64,000 nucleotides of DNA. It comes from Reticulitermes speratus. Taxonomy: Eukaryota; Arthropoda; Insecta; Blattodea; Rhinotermitidae. A program made the position numbers and the translations under genes. The notes below the pieces were generated by a model. The model was not told the origin of the DNA. It did no database searches and saw nothing but the letters and a program-made list of their open reading frames with translations. The first letter of the stretch is position 1. Each line of letters starts with the position of its first letter. Shown here piece by piece: positions 52,174-63,603 of this stretch. Location of the stretch: NCBI GenBank assembly GCA_021186555.1, contig JAJKFL010000007.1, positions 33,469,179-33,533,178 of the forward strand. The letters run 5' to 3'.

Positions 52174-54247
52174 ACCTACTCTGTTGGGTCCCTTAGATAG
52201 AGCTAACCTCAGTCACTGTTGGGTCCCTTAGGTAGAGCTAACCTAAATGACTGTTGGGTCCCTTACATAGAGCTAACCTCAATCACTGTTGGGTCCCTTA
52301 GATAGAGCTAACCTCAGTCACTGTTGGGTCCCTTAGGTAGAGCTAACCTCAATCACTGTTGGGTCCCTTAGATAGAGCTAACCTCAATCACTGTTGGGTC
52401 CCTTAGATAGAGCTAACCTCAATCACTGTTGGGTCCCTTAGATAGAGCTAACCTCAATCACTGTTGGGTCCCTTAGATAGAGTTAACCTCAATCACTGTT
52501 GAGTCCCTTAGATAGAGCTAACCTCTATCACTGTTGAGTCCCTTAGATAGAGCTAACCTCAATCACTGTTGGGTCCCTTAGATAGAGCTAACCTCAGTCA
52601 CTGTTGGGTCCGATAGGTAGAGCTAAACTCAATCACTGTTGGGTCCCTTAGATAGAGCTAACCTCAATCACTGTTGGGTCCCTTAGATAGAGCTAACCTC
52701 AATCACTGTTGGGTTTCTTAGATAGAGCTAACCTCAATCACTGTTGGGTCCCTTAGATAGAGCTAACCTCAATCACTGTTGGGTCCCTTAGATATAGCTA
52801 ACCTCAATCACTGTTGGGTCCCTTAGATAGAGCTAACCTCAGTCACTGTTGGGTCCCTTAAATAGAGCTAACCTCAATCACTTTTGGGTCCCTTAGATAG
52901 AGCTAACCTCAGTCACTGTTGGGTCCCTTAGATAGAGCTAACCTCAATCACTGTTGGGTCCCTTAGATAGAGCTAACCTCAATCACTGTTGGGTCCCTTA
53001 GATAGAGTTAACCTCAATCACTGTTGGGTCCCTTAGATAGAGCTAACCTCAGTCACTGTTGGGTCCCTTAGATAGAGCTAACCTCAATCACTGTTGGGTC
53101 CCTTAGATAAAGTTAACCTCAATCACTGTTGAGTCCCTTAGATAGAGCTAACCTCAATCACTGTTGGGTCCCTTAGATATAGCTAACCTCAATCACTGTA
53201 TGGTCCCTTAGATAGAGCTAACCTCAGTCACTGTTGGGTCCCTTAGATAGAGCTAACCTCAATCACTGTTGGGTCCCTTAGATATAGCTAACATCAATCA
53301 CTGTTGGTCCCTTAGATAGAGCTAACCTCAATCACTGTTGGGTCACTTAGATAGAGCTAACCTCAATCACTGTTGGGTCCCTTAGATAGAGCTAACCTCA
53401 ATCACTGTTGGGTCCCTTAGATAGAGCTAACCTCAGTCACTGTTGGGTCCCTTAGATAGAGCTAACCTCAATCACTGTTGGGTCCCTTAGATAAAGTTAA
53501 CCTCAATCACTGTTGAGTCCCTTAGATAGAGCTAACCTCAATCACTGTTGGGTCCCTTAGATATAGCTAACCTCAATCACTGTTGGGTCCCTTAGATAGA
53601 GCTAACCTCAGTCACTGTTGGGTCCCTTAAATAGAGCTAACCTCAATCACTTTTGGGTCCCTTAGATAGAGCTAACCTCAGTCACTGTTGGGTCCCTTAG
53701 ATAGAGCTAACCTTAATCACTGTTGGGTCCCTTAGATAGAGCTAACCTCAATCACTGTTGGGTCCCTTAGATAGAGTTAACCTCAATCACTGTTGGGTCC
53801 CTTAGATAGAGCTAACCTCAGTCACTGTTGGGTCCCTTAGATAGAGCTAACCTCAATCACTGTTGGGTCCCTTAGATAAAGTTAACCTCAATCACTGTTG
53901 AGTCCCTTAGATAGAGCTAACCTCAATCACTGTTGGGTCCCTTAGATATAGCTAACCTCAATCACTGTATGGTCCCTTAGATAGAGCTAACCTCAGTCAC
54001 TGTTGGGTCCCTTAGATAGAGCTAACCTCAATCACTGTTGGGTCCCTTAGATATAGCTAACCTCAATCACTGTTGGGTCCCTTAGATAGAGCTAACCTCA
54101 ATCACTGTTGGGTCCCTTAGATATAGCTAACCTCAATCACTGTTGGGTCCCTTAGATAGAGCTAACCTCAATCACTGTTGGGTCCCTTAAATAGAGCTAA
54201 CCTCAATCACTTTTGGGTCCCTTAGATAGAGCTAACCTCAATCACTG
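52174..54247. repeat. 35-bp satellite array (~59 units)
   Basis: Unit of 35 bp: GGGTCCCTTAGATAGAGCTA then ACCTCAATCACTGTT, with few substitutions (AATCACT/AGTCACT, ATAGAG/ATATAG). Blocks of variant units recur in the same order (for example 52780-53140 and 53545-53920), showing larger-scale duplication. Confidence 0.95.
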
Positions 54248-54334
54248 GACCACCTAAGCAGATCCAGCTTCCGAAACGTCGTTATTTTAGATATCCAGAC
54301 GATGCACAAAGTCCACAAACCAATCAGTTCTCAA

Positions 54335-55002
54335 TGTTACAAACCGTCGTCAGAAACTTTTAGAATGTAAGTAAAATTATCGACAACTCGAAAAATCTTG
54401 TCTCTAATTCATGCCAATTGCAGAAACGTATCTAATGATCTGACTCGAATGCGTGACCGTTGGTACAACATATGCTACGTCATGTGTGTACCGAAACTGT
54501 TTGTCAGTCATCACAATTCTTTTATTCGTTTGTAAACCTACTGACACCACTTCAGTGTCCGTTTTATGCTGAAGAAGGCAGTAGCAAATTTGTGCAACAC
54601 GTTGATAACTTTTAACATTTCGACAAGTCTGATCTTCAGCACATGCCCCCTCGTGGGGGGGGGGGATCTCAATTATCATACTGTACTTACTTCATTGCTG
54701 TCCAAAGGAAACTGCCTTTGCTGAAAGTCACATTGAAGACGAAAGTGGCTTCTGACTAAGAATGTCGGATATTTCACTTGTCACCAAATACTGAAGAATG
54801 GATAGATGCAAGAGTCTGCGTATCGCCGGACCGTGTTATCTGCACCACTATCAGCTGCTCTGCCTTTGTTTGCACTGCGTCATATCTGCCCTTTATCGTC
54901 ACGGTGATGGTACCGTTAACACAGAACATATGTACATGTCTCACAAGCACGTAAAGTGCTTATAAATACAAAGAAACGACGGCGAGGAAGGTAGCCTAAG
55001 CA
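54335..55002. other. No recognisable gene
   Basis: A 91-codon minus frame (54404-54679) has no family motif. G-run near 54656-54664. Confidence 0.35.
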
Positions 55003-55626
55003 ACATTCAAGACAAAATTGAGGGCAGAACATTCAAGACAAAATTGAGGGCAGAACATTCAAGACAAAATTGAGGGCAGAACATTCAAGACAAAATTGAG
55101 GGCAGAACATTCATGACGAAATTTAGGGCAGAACATTCAAGACAAAATTGAGGGCAGAACATTCAAGACAAAATTTAGGGCAGAACATTCAAGACAAAAT
55201 TTAGGGCAGAACATTCAAGACAAAACTGAGGGCAGAACATTCAAGACAAAATTTAGGGAAGAACATTCAAGACAAAATTGAGGGCAGAACATTCAAGACA
55301 AAATTTAGGGAAGAACATTCAAGACAAAATTGAGGGCAGAACATTCAAGACAAAATTGAGGGCAGAATATTCAAGACAAAATTGAGGGCAGAATATTTAA
55401 GACAAAATTGAGGACAGAACATTCAAGACAAAATTGAGGGCAGAATATTCAAGACAAAATTGATGCAGAGCATTCAAGACAAAATTGAGGGCAGAACATT
55501 CAAGACAAAATTGAGGGCAGAATATTTAAGACAAAATTGAGGACAGAACATTCAAGACAAAATTGAGGGCAGAATATTCAAGACAAAATTGATGGCAGAG
55601 CATTCAAGACAAAATTGAGGGCAGAT
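55003..55626. repeat. 26-bp minisatellite (~24 units)
   Basis: Unit ACATTCAAGACAAAATTGAG plus GGCAGA, with variants ATTTAG, AATATT and GATGGC. No spacers, so not a CRISPR. Confidence 0.93.
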
Positions 55627-56334
55627 GAAATTTCAAGACATGCTTCTTACTATTCATTTACAAATTTTTTAGAATTCTGGGCTTTATTTAAAACGGCTTA
55701 GGATTAAAACATAAAACAGGGAAGTTGACCTCTCACAACTGTTTCCTGCTGAGGATAAGACCTTTCCATGTGTGTCTTCACGTCATGGACAGGGACAACT
55801 GTGCGTGCTGCCTTTTACAGTATAATTTTGTCTGTTGTTTTATAAGAGTACGAAGCTTGATCTCTCGCTTTAATTAAAAGCAGACTGAAGTTACATTATT
55901 TCAGAAAACACTCTGATAAAATATTTGGAGTTAAAGACAGTGGAAACAAGAAGATGGAGAATGTGGCAAAAAGTGAAGATTCGTGATTTGTATCTTCACA
56001 TAAGTATTAAGAAAAATCAAGAAGGATAAATTTGGCGAGGCTTATATACCGCATGAGACAGAAGGAGTGTATTTAAATAGGAGAGCTTGAAAAGAAGTTA
56101 TTTGATAGGCTGTGGGAGTGGTGAGGTGGATTCAGTGGGCTCAGGATAGGATGCCGTGACGGGATATTTTGGACACGGCGATTTAACCAAAGGATTTCAT
56201 AAAAGGCCGTCAAGTTAGATGACCGTAACTCTGGTGCATGGAGTGTCGTCGTGAAATTTCCCAACAAAGAGCTCATCGTCCAGACAACATTCATATTTAC
56301 AGATATAATTTGTTTCAAATGTTCGTGCTAGCAG
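55627..56334. other. No recognisable gene
   Basis: A short minus frame at 56073-56318 is low-complexity near its end. Some short plus phrases suggest an eroded retroposon, but I cannot support a call. Confidence 0.3.
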
Positions 56335-56790
56335 TTTTTATGTACCCCAATACTGGAAGGATTTTCATGAAATTTGATATTTGAGTATTTTTCGAAAATC
56401 TGTCGAGAAAATTCACGTTTCATTAAAATCTGACAAGAATAACGGTACTTTACATGTCGACCTATGTGCATTTATGATAATATCTCGCTGAATTCTTCTT
56501 AGAATGAGAAATGTTTCAGACAAAAGTTGTAGAGAAAATCAAAACACACATTTTATGTTCAATAACTTTTTTTCTCCAAAAATCGTGCCGTTTATGAGAT
56601 AATGTGGAAAAATATGACACAGCCAGACAGGCCACAGATTGCAATATAATACGGCGCATGCGCATTGCATGCTGGATAACTAAGGCTACAGACAGAAACT
56701 TAGAATGTGCAATACTCATTGCTTTTCCACGGCAAAATCGTTACGCGAACGCGTCTCATTGTTCGTTATACGTACATTGCCTGCCTTGTC
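56335..56790 (+). repeat. Dispersed repeat R1, copy 2 (uninterrupted)
   Basis: Same sequence as 23735-24330 without the 137-bp insertion. The corresponding site is GCAATACTCATTGC at about 56709-56722. Confidence 0.8.
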
Positions 56791-56937
56791 AAACTAAGTT
56801 ATAGGACCGCATTTCTTTCAGCTGCTATCAGCTTCGAGTTGTATTTGGTAGAGACGTTTAGATTAGATATATATTGGGGAACTGCAATGGATGACGTCAA
56901 GATAAACAGGCGTTGTTTACGTAATTAGCGTAGCAAA

Positions 56938-57110
56938 ATTCAGCGGCCATTTCTCATCAAAGTCTCCTGATTAACTGCTAGATGGCTCTGGCAGTCATAT
57001 CAGGATGAGCAGAACTTGTGCAGTCAGTGGACTGGTCACCCACTACAGAATGCACACCTCCAGACCAAGAAACCTCTGAAAGGAGGCCCTATGCTCCGCA
57101 AGGAGCGACA
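56938..57110 (+). mobile_element. SINE family D, copy 5 (3' fragment, diverged)
   Basis: CCATTTCTCATCAAAGTCTC, GCTAGATGGCTCTGGCAGTC, CACAATGAC-like tail ending AAGGAGCGACAGG. Diverged from other copies. Confidence 0.65.
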
Positions 57111-57214
57111 GGAAGAAACTAACTAACTGTATTAAAAATACAACTGGTGTAGTTCAGTTACTATAGTGACTGGATACGAGATTTATGACCGGTTGTTTTT
57201 TAGTTTTGTCATCT

Positions 57215-57345
57215 GGTAAGAATGTCCGATGACAGGACCGTAACGAAAGTACTTCTGGGGAAACCAGATGGAAGAAGAAAACCAGGATGAGCAAAATTAA
57301 GGTGGTTGGACTGTATTGAGAATGATCTGAAATCGATGGTTGTCA
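57215..57345 (+). mobile_element. RTE-like C-terminal fragment that seeds the 87-bp array
   Basis: Decayed reading frame RMSDDRTVTKVLLGKPDGRR, then LRWLDCIENDLKSMVVKRWR, related to the tail of the element at 21930. Its last part (KRWRKKAEDRSVCAV) is the unit amplified just downstream. Confidence 0.7.
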
Positions 57346-57775
57346 AGAGATGGAGGAAGAAAGCAGAAGACAGATCTGTATGTGCTGTCATTGTGAAGGA
57401 GGTACTGGTTATACTGTAAGGACCGTATGTCAAGAGATGGAGGAAGAAAGCAGAAGACAGATCTGTATGTGCTGTCGTTGTGAAGGAGGTACTGGTTATA
57501 CTGTAAGGACCGTATGTCAAGAGATGGAGGAAGAAAGCAGAAGACAGATCTGTATGTGCTATCGTTGTGAAGGAGGTACTGGTTATATTGTAAGGACCGT
57601 ATGTCAACAGATGGAGGAAGAAAGCAGAAGACAGATCTGTATGTGCTATCGTTGTGAAGGAGGTACTGGTTATACTGTAAGGACCTTATGTCAAGAGATG
57701 GAGGAAGAAAGCAGAAGACAGATCTGTATGTGCTGTCGTTGTGAAGGAGGTACTGGTTATACTGTAAGGACCGTA
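57342..57775 (+). repeat. 87-bp tandem array (5 units) from retroposon coding sequence
   Basis: Unit of 87 bp (29 codons) beginning GTCAAGAGATGGAGGAAGAA. Because 87 is divisible by three, all frames without stops stay open and give a 142-codon frame. That frame is an artefact: the true retroposon frame is another one. Confidence 0.9.
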
Positions 57776-57844
57776 TGACAAAGCAGAAGCAGTTTTTTAG
57801 TCTTATATTTAAATACCCCTTTAGTTGCTCAGATTACATAATGT

Positions 57845-58020
57845 TGGTGTAGACCAAACCTGAAATCAAGGATTGGATAGCGTTGATTGGATTTATCTGG
57901 CCCAGGGTAGAGAAAAGTGAAGGGTTCTTGTGAACACGTTAATTAGAATTCGGGGAATTTATTGCCTGGCTGAGGAACTCTTAGCTTTTCAAGAATAATT
58001 CTCGTCCATGAAGTTAGTTT
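57845..58020 (+). mobile_element. RTE-like 3' tail fragment, copy 5
   Basis: TTGGATTTATCTGGCCCAGG, GAATTCGGGGAATTTATTGC, CTGAGGAACTCTTAGCTTTT match the 3' end of the element at 20300. Confidence 0.7.
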
Positions 58021-58334
58021 GTTTGTTTGTTGGCTCATATCCGGAATGAAGACTTGCCCATGTGAGCGAACGAATGTAATCAGACTGGATGAACGTCCTA
58101 TTGGCTAATATGAGTAACATTTACCAATACCATGTTGTGTAAGAAGCTAAGGCGTAACCTGCACGAAAAGTTCAGTGGTTGATAAGCTTGGAGGGAAGGA
58201 TACGGTGTACATGCATTGTCTGTGACAAGCTGTGACTGTCTTAGTGTTTCACACACTGGTTTTCCTGAAGGTTATACACGGCCAGTGTCAACACCTGCCT
58301 TGGATACTGTCCTGAGCCAAATGATCTGGATTAT

Positions 58335-59085
58335 CTTCTTACATCTTTTTTGGTTCTTAGATGTGTCTAATGTAAATTTATGTTCTTATCATATAAAACA
58401 TTATTTTGACTACATTTTAGCTATTTTCAAGTGTGTGAATGCGAAAATTAGTGCGTGTTTCCTGGGTGCGTTTTTCTCTGGATTATCTTCTTACAGCTTT
58501 TTGGTTCTTAGAAGTGTCTAATGTAAATTTATGTTCTTATCAAAAAAACATTATTTTGACTACATTTTAGCTATTTTCAAGTGCGTGAATGCGAAAATTA
58601 GTGCGTGTTTTCTGGGTGCGTTTTTCTCTGGATTATCTTCTTACAGCTTTTTGGTTCTTAGAAGTGTCTAATGTAAATTTATGTTCTTATCAAATAAAAC
58701 ATTATTTTGACTACATTTTAGCTATTTTTAAGTGCGTGAATGCGAAAATTAGTGCGTGTTTTCTGGGTGCGTTTTTCTCTGGATTATCTTCTTACAGCTT
58801 TTTGGTTCTTAGAAGTGTCTAATGTAAATTTATGTTCTTATCAAATAAAACATTATTTTGACTACATTTTAGCTATTTTCAAGTGTGTGAATGCGAAAAT
58901 TAGTGCGTGTTTCCTGGGTGCGTTTTTCTCTGGATTATCTTCTTACAGCTTTTTGGTTCTTAGAAGTGTCTAATGTAAATTTATGTTCTTATAAAATAAA
59001 ACATTATTTTGACTACATTTTAGCTATTTTCAAGTGTGTGAATGCGAAAATTAGTGCGTGTTTTCTGGGTGCGTTTTTCTGCAAT
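58335..59085. repeat. 151-bp tandem array (5 units)
   Basis: Unit of 151 bp containing GTGTCTAATGTAAATTTATG, TTTTAGCTATTTTCAAGTG, GCGAAAATTAGTGCGTGTTT and CTGGATTATCTTCTTACAGC. ATGCGAAA recurs at 58439, 58589, 58740, 58891 and 59042. Unit identity is very high, so the array is young. No known element matches. Confidence 0.92.
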
Positions 59086-59221
59086 TTTGTATTTTCTTTG
59101 GCTATTCTGTTTGTTTATTGCATATGTTATATATATATATATATTTTCAAATTACTCATTAGGATATACAGCAGAGCGCACTGGGACATCAAATTTGGTA
59201 CATACCTGTACGAAACCAATT

Positions 59222-59345
59222 ACTTCATACTGCATACTTCATACTGCATACTTCACACTGCATACTTCACACTGCATACTTCACACTGCATACTTCATAC
59301 TGCATACTTCACACTGCATACTTCACACTGCATACTTCACTCTGT
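59222..59345. repeat. 14-bp tandem repeat (ACTGCATACTTCAY)
   Basis: About nine units of ACTGCATACTTCAC/T. Confidence 0.9.
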
Positions 59346-59699
59346 ATACAAACGCAGATCGTCACGTGTTTCTTTATACATTCTTTATATAAAAGATAAT
59401 TTCAATGAAAGGTTTCAGATCTTAATACGTAACATTTTTCGCATAATGTGTAAGATATATATATGTTGGATGTTCTTGAGCCACTTTATACGCTTTGACT
59501 TCATGTTTATATGTACGTCTTCAGTGCTTGAGTTGCGATGTGACGTCACCACAGCGTGAACCCAAAGATACGGCGACTTAGTCATTAACAATGCATTGCC
59601 TTCCTTGGTAATCGTTTAGAAACATGAGATACGTAATGGAAAAATAAAAACAATTATGTATCAGAAATTTCTTTTAGATTCTCGTCTAGTTTATTTTTT

Positions 59700-59842
59700 T
59701 TATTGTTCTTCTCTTCTTCGCCTTTTCTTACTGTCTTTCTCCTTTCTTGTGTTATCTGTCTCAGTTTCCTTGTCGTAAATCTGCAGGTCTTTCACATTGT
59801 ACCAAACTCCTATGTCTAGCAACGTACCGCAAAATAGGAAGC
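59700..59842 (-). CDS. OATP/SLCO transporter, last coding exon
   Basis: 46 codons plus stop, entered through acceptor AACTGTTTCAG in phase 1. With the preceding exon's final G it reads GFLFCGTLLDIGVWYNVKDL then QIYDKE. This is the last membrane helix and the W-Y-x-x-K-D-L cytoplasmic exit typical of organic anion transporting polypeptides (12-helix plasma membrane carriers of organic anions, steroid conjugates and similar solutes). The rest is a short basic tail ending RRRREEQ. AATAAA begins inside the stop region (CAATAAAA), so the 3' UTR is probably very short or uses the second AATAAA about 10 bases on. Confidence 0.88.
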
Positions 59843-59873
59843 CTGAAACAGTTTGCAAGTTAAGCATTTAGAT

Positions 59874-60057
59874 TAGTGTCAGTGTCAGTGTCAGTGTCAG
59901 TGTCAGTGTCAGTGTCAGTGTCAGTGTCAGTGTCAGTGTCATTGTCATTGTCATTGTCAGTGCCAGTGTCAGTGTCAGTGTCAGTGTCAGTGTCAGTGTC
60001 AGTGTCAGTGTCAGTGTCAGAGTCAGTGTCAGTGTCAGTGTCAGTGTCAGTGTCAGA
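59874..60057. repeat. GTCAGT hexamer microsatellite (~30 units)
   Basis: AGTGTC/GTCAGT repeats with a few ATTGTC and AGAGTC variants, 17 bp upstream (in gene sense) of the OATP last-exon acceptor side. Open frames across it are artefacts. Confidence 0.97.
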
Positions 60058-60174
60058 GCATTAAACACAGGAGAGTAGAGCAGGCTGTAGCCTCAAGTAC
60101 TCGTGAGCAGATTCTGGACATTAGGGCCAAACCGGGAGAAAAAGTGTTTGTGGGGGGCTACATTATAAATAATG

Positions 60175-60476
60175 GGGGCACGCGATGGCGCAGTTGGTTG
60201 AGGCACTGAGCTACGAGCCGGAAGATCTCGGGCTCGATTCCCGATGGTGTCATTGGAATTTTTTATTGACATAATCGTTCCGGTCGCACTATGGCCCTGG
60301 GGTCGACTCAGCCTCTAACAGAAATGAGTACCGGGAATATTTCCTGGGGGGTAAAGGCGGCCGGTGCGTAGGGCTGACAACCTTACCACTTTCATGTGCT
60401 GATTGTCTAGAAACCTGGGAGCCTCAACCTCCTGGAACCGTAAGGGCCTGTCCAGGCCTGTAATGGGATTGCTTTA
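60175..60476 (+). mobile_element. SINE family A, copy in OATP intron
   Basis: Box A TGGCGCAGTTGGTTGAGG, box B GGGCTCGATTCCC, full body, ends GTAATGGGATTGC. Confidence 0.9.
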
Positions 60477-61258
60477 TTTTTATGTTATAAATTTTATTAT
60501 TACATATTTATCATTAGTGATAATACTCCATCGTCAGTAGTGCCAACATTGGGGTGGTTAAACTTGAAATCAATCGTAAAAATATTTAATTGATATTACC
60601 AAACTTGAAAATAATCATACCTATTAAGTCCTTACTTTTTTCTCCTTTATAGTAAGTCCTGAGTCAAGCGAGCTTAACGCACATAAATAATTTTATATGC
60701 GCTCGATTTGCCAAGTGGCGCGGGATTTATTTTCATGTGAGGACGAATTTTTATTTATATTTTGGTATGAAAATTGTGTTGTGCTGTCAATAACAGGAAG
60801 TACTTTTGAATAATATTTTTTTTGTAAGAATGCGGATGAAATAATTATTCGTCGCATTTCGTAACGTCTTGTTTCGTTTTCTATGAAATTATATTGCAGG
60901 CCGCTTTGCGTAAATTAGAAGGTTTGTATGCGGCCTGCAGGCCGCAGTTTGGTCATTGCTAGCCTAAACCATACACTGTAGGGGGAAGAGGAGGAGGGAA
61001 AGGAGAGGAAGAGGGGAGAAGCAGGAGAGGAAAGTTTTTGTTTAAATTCAGAATACAATATCTGCCAAAGGAAATACTTGACATTGTACAAGACTTTTAC
61101 GCATAAATTTCATATTCAGATTACTTCTGCACAATCAGTCACGCTCCACGTATATATTGTGACAAGCAGCATGTTGTGTTTCGTAGTCTATTCATCACTT
61201 CTAAGAGCATTCTAAGTTGAGGTCGAATAACCCAATTATATATATATATATATACACA

Positions 61259-61445
61259 AAGTCGAACCCGGTTATAACGACATCGGTTTATACGACACCT
61301 CATATATAACATCACATATTCTGTGGCACCAATTAATTCCTCACTGTTAACCGTAACATTACACTCCTCGGTTATAACAACACTCGTTTATAACGACACA
61401 AAATATTCAGTCCCTTTCGTGACGTTATAACCGAGTTCGATTCTA
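61259..61445 (+). mobile_element. Pogo-type MITE family P, copy 3
   Basis: AGTCGAACCCGGTTATAACG to GTTATAACCGAGTTCGATTC, about 187 bp, inserted next to a TA microsatellite. Ends slightly eroded. Confidence 0.85.
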
Positions 61446-61489
61446 TGAGTAATGCACACTTTTGTACCATTTTTCAGTCTTATCTCTAC

Positions 61490-62310
61490 ATACCTACTTA
61501 CCTACCTACTTACCTACCTACATACCTACTTACCTACCTACTTACCTACCTACCTACTTACCTACTTACCTACCTACATACCTACTTACCTACCTTCCTA
61601 CCTACCTACCTACTTACCTACCTACCTACCTACATACCTACCTACATACCTACTTACCTACCTTCCTACCTACATACCTACTTACCTACCTACCTACATA
61701 CCTACTTACCTACCTACATACCTACTTACCTACCTACTTACCTACCTACATACCTACTTACCTACCTACTTACCTACCTACCTACATACCTACTTACCTA
61801 CCTACATACCTACTTACCTACCTACATACCTACTTACCTACCTACTTACCTACCTACATACCTACTTACCTACCTACTTACCTACCTACCTACTTACCTA
61901 CTTACCTACCTACATACCTACTTACCTACCTTCCTACCTACATACCTACTTACCTACCTACCTACCTACATACCTACCTACATACCTACTTACCTACCTT
62001 CCTACCTACATACCTACTTACCTACCTACCTACATACCTACTTACCTACCTACATACCTACTTACCTACCTACTTACCTACCTACATACCTACTTACCTA
62101 CCTACCTACTTACCTACTTACCTACCTACATACCTACTTACCTACCTTCCTACCTACATACCTACTTACCTACCTACCTACATACCTACTTAGCTACCTA
62201 CATACCTACTTACCTACCTACCTACATACCTACCTACCTACATACCTACTTAGCTACCTACATACCTACCTACCTACATACCTACTTACCTACCTACATA
62301 CCTACTTACC
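61490..62310. repeat. CTAC/CTTAC tetranucleotide-type array
   Basis: CCTACCTACTTACC with CATA and TTCC variants. Blocks of variants recur about 337 bp apart (for example near 61592 and 61930), so it also has higher-order duplication. The 240-310-codon frames of Leu-Pro-Thr-Tyr are artefacts. Confidence 0.96.
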
Positions 62311-62389
62311 TGTTTGCTAGTCTGTCTGTCCGTCCATTCTTCCACCCATCATCTCTCCATACATATGTACACAGATACATATTTATGTA

Positions 62390-62709
62390 GTACATAAAAC
62401 GTAAAGGTAAAGCAATCCCATTACAGGCCTGGACAGACCCTTAGGGTTCCAGGACGTTGAGGCTCCCAGATTTCTAGACAATCGACACATGAAGGTGGTA
62501 AGGTTGTCAGCCCTACGTACCGGCCGCCTTTACACACCAGGAAATATTCCTGGTACTCATTTCTGTTAGAGGCTGAGTCGACCCCAGGGCCATAGTGCGG
62601 CCGGAAGGATTATGTCAATGAAAAATTCCAGTGACACCATCGGGAATCGAACCCGCGACGTTTCGGTTTGTAGCGCAGTGCCTCAACCAACTGCGCCACC
62701 GCGTGCCCC
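62390..62709 (-). mobile_element. SINE family A, copy 7 (full length)
   Basis: Minus strand. Head is the complement of GGTGGCGCAGTTGGTTGAGG. TATTTATGTA occurs on both sides (62380-62389 and just after 62709), a likely target duplication. Confidence 0.9.
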
Positions 62710-63162
62710 TATTTATGTATTATATACGTGTATGAAATACATGTACTTCTGTTTGAACTTTATACAAATTAAAGATTTTGTTGACTCCAAGAGAACTAAA
62801 ATTAAATTCGTCTGATAACTGTCATTGCGTATTTAAAGCACTGCCTTTACAGAGAAGTCCTTGATCAGCTGATAGACATCTGTCGCTATTTATAGACCCC
62901 TAACGTTAATACTGCTTTCTGTACTTTATCACGAACCAGCTGAATGCAATTTTAGTCTCTTTTGGGACGTGACGCCTTGAAGTTTTGTGGATAAATGTAT
63001 TGGCTAGAGTGAAGATGGCCGTAGCATATTCCTTCGAATTGTTGGTACTTGTCTACAAAACTCCACGGCGTCAAACCCCTTTATACCGTGATATTAATAA
63101 CTATAAACCATGAGAAGCTCCAATCTTACGACTCTTCATGTAGTTTAAAAAGAAAGACTCAC

Positions 63163-63264
63163 CTGAGGCAGTGAAATTCAGAAGGTATCCAAGCCTCTGT
63201 GCGTCGTATATCCAACAGTTGCCCACCTCGCCACAGGTGTTTGCCCAGGCTATGCACGCCGAAT
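63163..63264 (-). CDS. OATP/SLCO transporter, penultimate coding exon
   Basis: 102 nt from acceptor TTCTAG to donor CAG|GTGAGT, entering in phase 1 and leaving in phase 1 (TCA G), which matches the last exon exactly. It reads (D)SACIAWANTCGEVGNCWIYD then AQRLGYLLNFTAS. The D-S/T-x-C, ..C-G-x-x-G-x-C-x-x-Y-D pattern is the conserved cysteine-bearing segment that precedes the last helix of OATP/SLCO carriers. The acceptor has a weak pyrimidine tract, so the exact start is less sure than the donor. Earlier exons lie beyond the right end of the window. Confidence 0.85.
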
Positions 63265-63603
63265 CTAGAACATTATCCTACGTTTTAAATTGTCATCTCA
63301 TTAAGCGGGAATATTATCTGGATATTCTTAAACAATTTATTTGTACATGTCTTAAAATGTACCGTAAGAATAGTCGTTAACCCCTTAAAGCTCAGTGGTT
63401 CCTATATGTACCATCAGGTTTCATATTTCGAAAACTACATTCTGCCCACAGAATTTATGTACGTGTTTCTTATGATGCCCACAAGTGAGGTTGTTACCTT
63501 GCGCAGAATGTATAGGGTTTTTCTTGTAATGGAGAAGGAGTGTGTTTACTGCGCGGTACGATGTAAATCTTTAAGTGTAATTCAGGTTGAATTCAGTTTA
63601 AAA

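Larger units (their letters stand above)
52067..54334. mobile_element. Foldback element whose centre has become a 35-bp satellite (2268 bp)
   Basis: Left arm from TTGAGAACTAATTGG through TTGTCCATCGTCCGG to GACGACGGAAGC (complement). Right arm from AGCAGATCCAGCTTCCGAAA to CAATCAGTTCTCAA. Both arms match the 327-bp element at 40029. Instead of a short loop, the centre holds about 59 tandem 35-bp units, so the element has grown nearly seven-fold while keeping both ends. Confidence 0.88.
59843..63162 (-). other. Intron of the OATP gene (3320 bp)
   Basis: Bounded by CAG|GTGAGT (5') and CTGTTTCAG (3'). Filled with a GTCAGT hexamer array, SINE A (60175), a family P MITE (61259), a CTAC array and a reversed SINE A (62390). 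The tract at 60480-61250 holds no gene, but includes GCGGCCTGCAGGCCGCAGTT at 60930, a hAT-like end. Confidence 0.85.

Noticed and set aside
52174-54247. CRISPR-like regular repeats (also 55003-55626 and 5124-6353)
   Set aside because: Units are contiguous with no unique spacers, and the DNA is clearly eukaryotic.
57350-57778. 142-codon Cys-rich frame (ICMCCRCEGGTGYTV)
   Set aside because: Out-of-frame reading of the 87-bp retroposon-derived array.
59868-60068. Ser-Val and Leu-Thr repeat frames on both strands
   Set aside because: Artefacts of the GTCAGT microsatellite inside an intron.
61445-62390. Long frames of 240-312 codons
   Set aside because: They only read Leu-Pro-Thr-Tyr from CTAC repeats and are open in all three plus frames.
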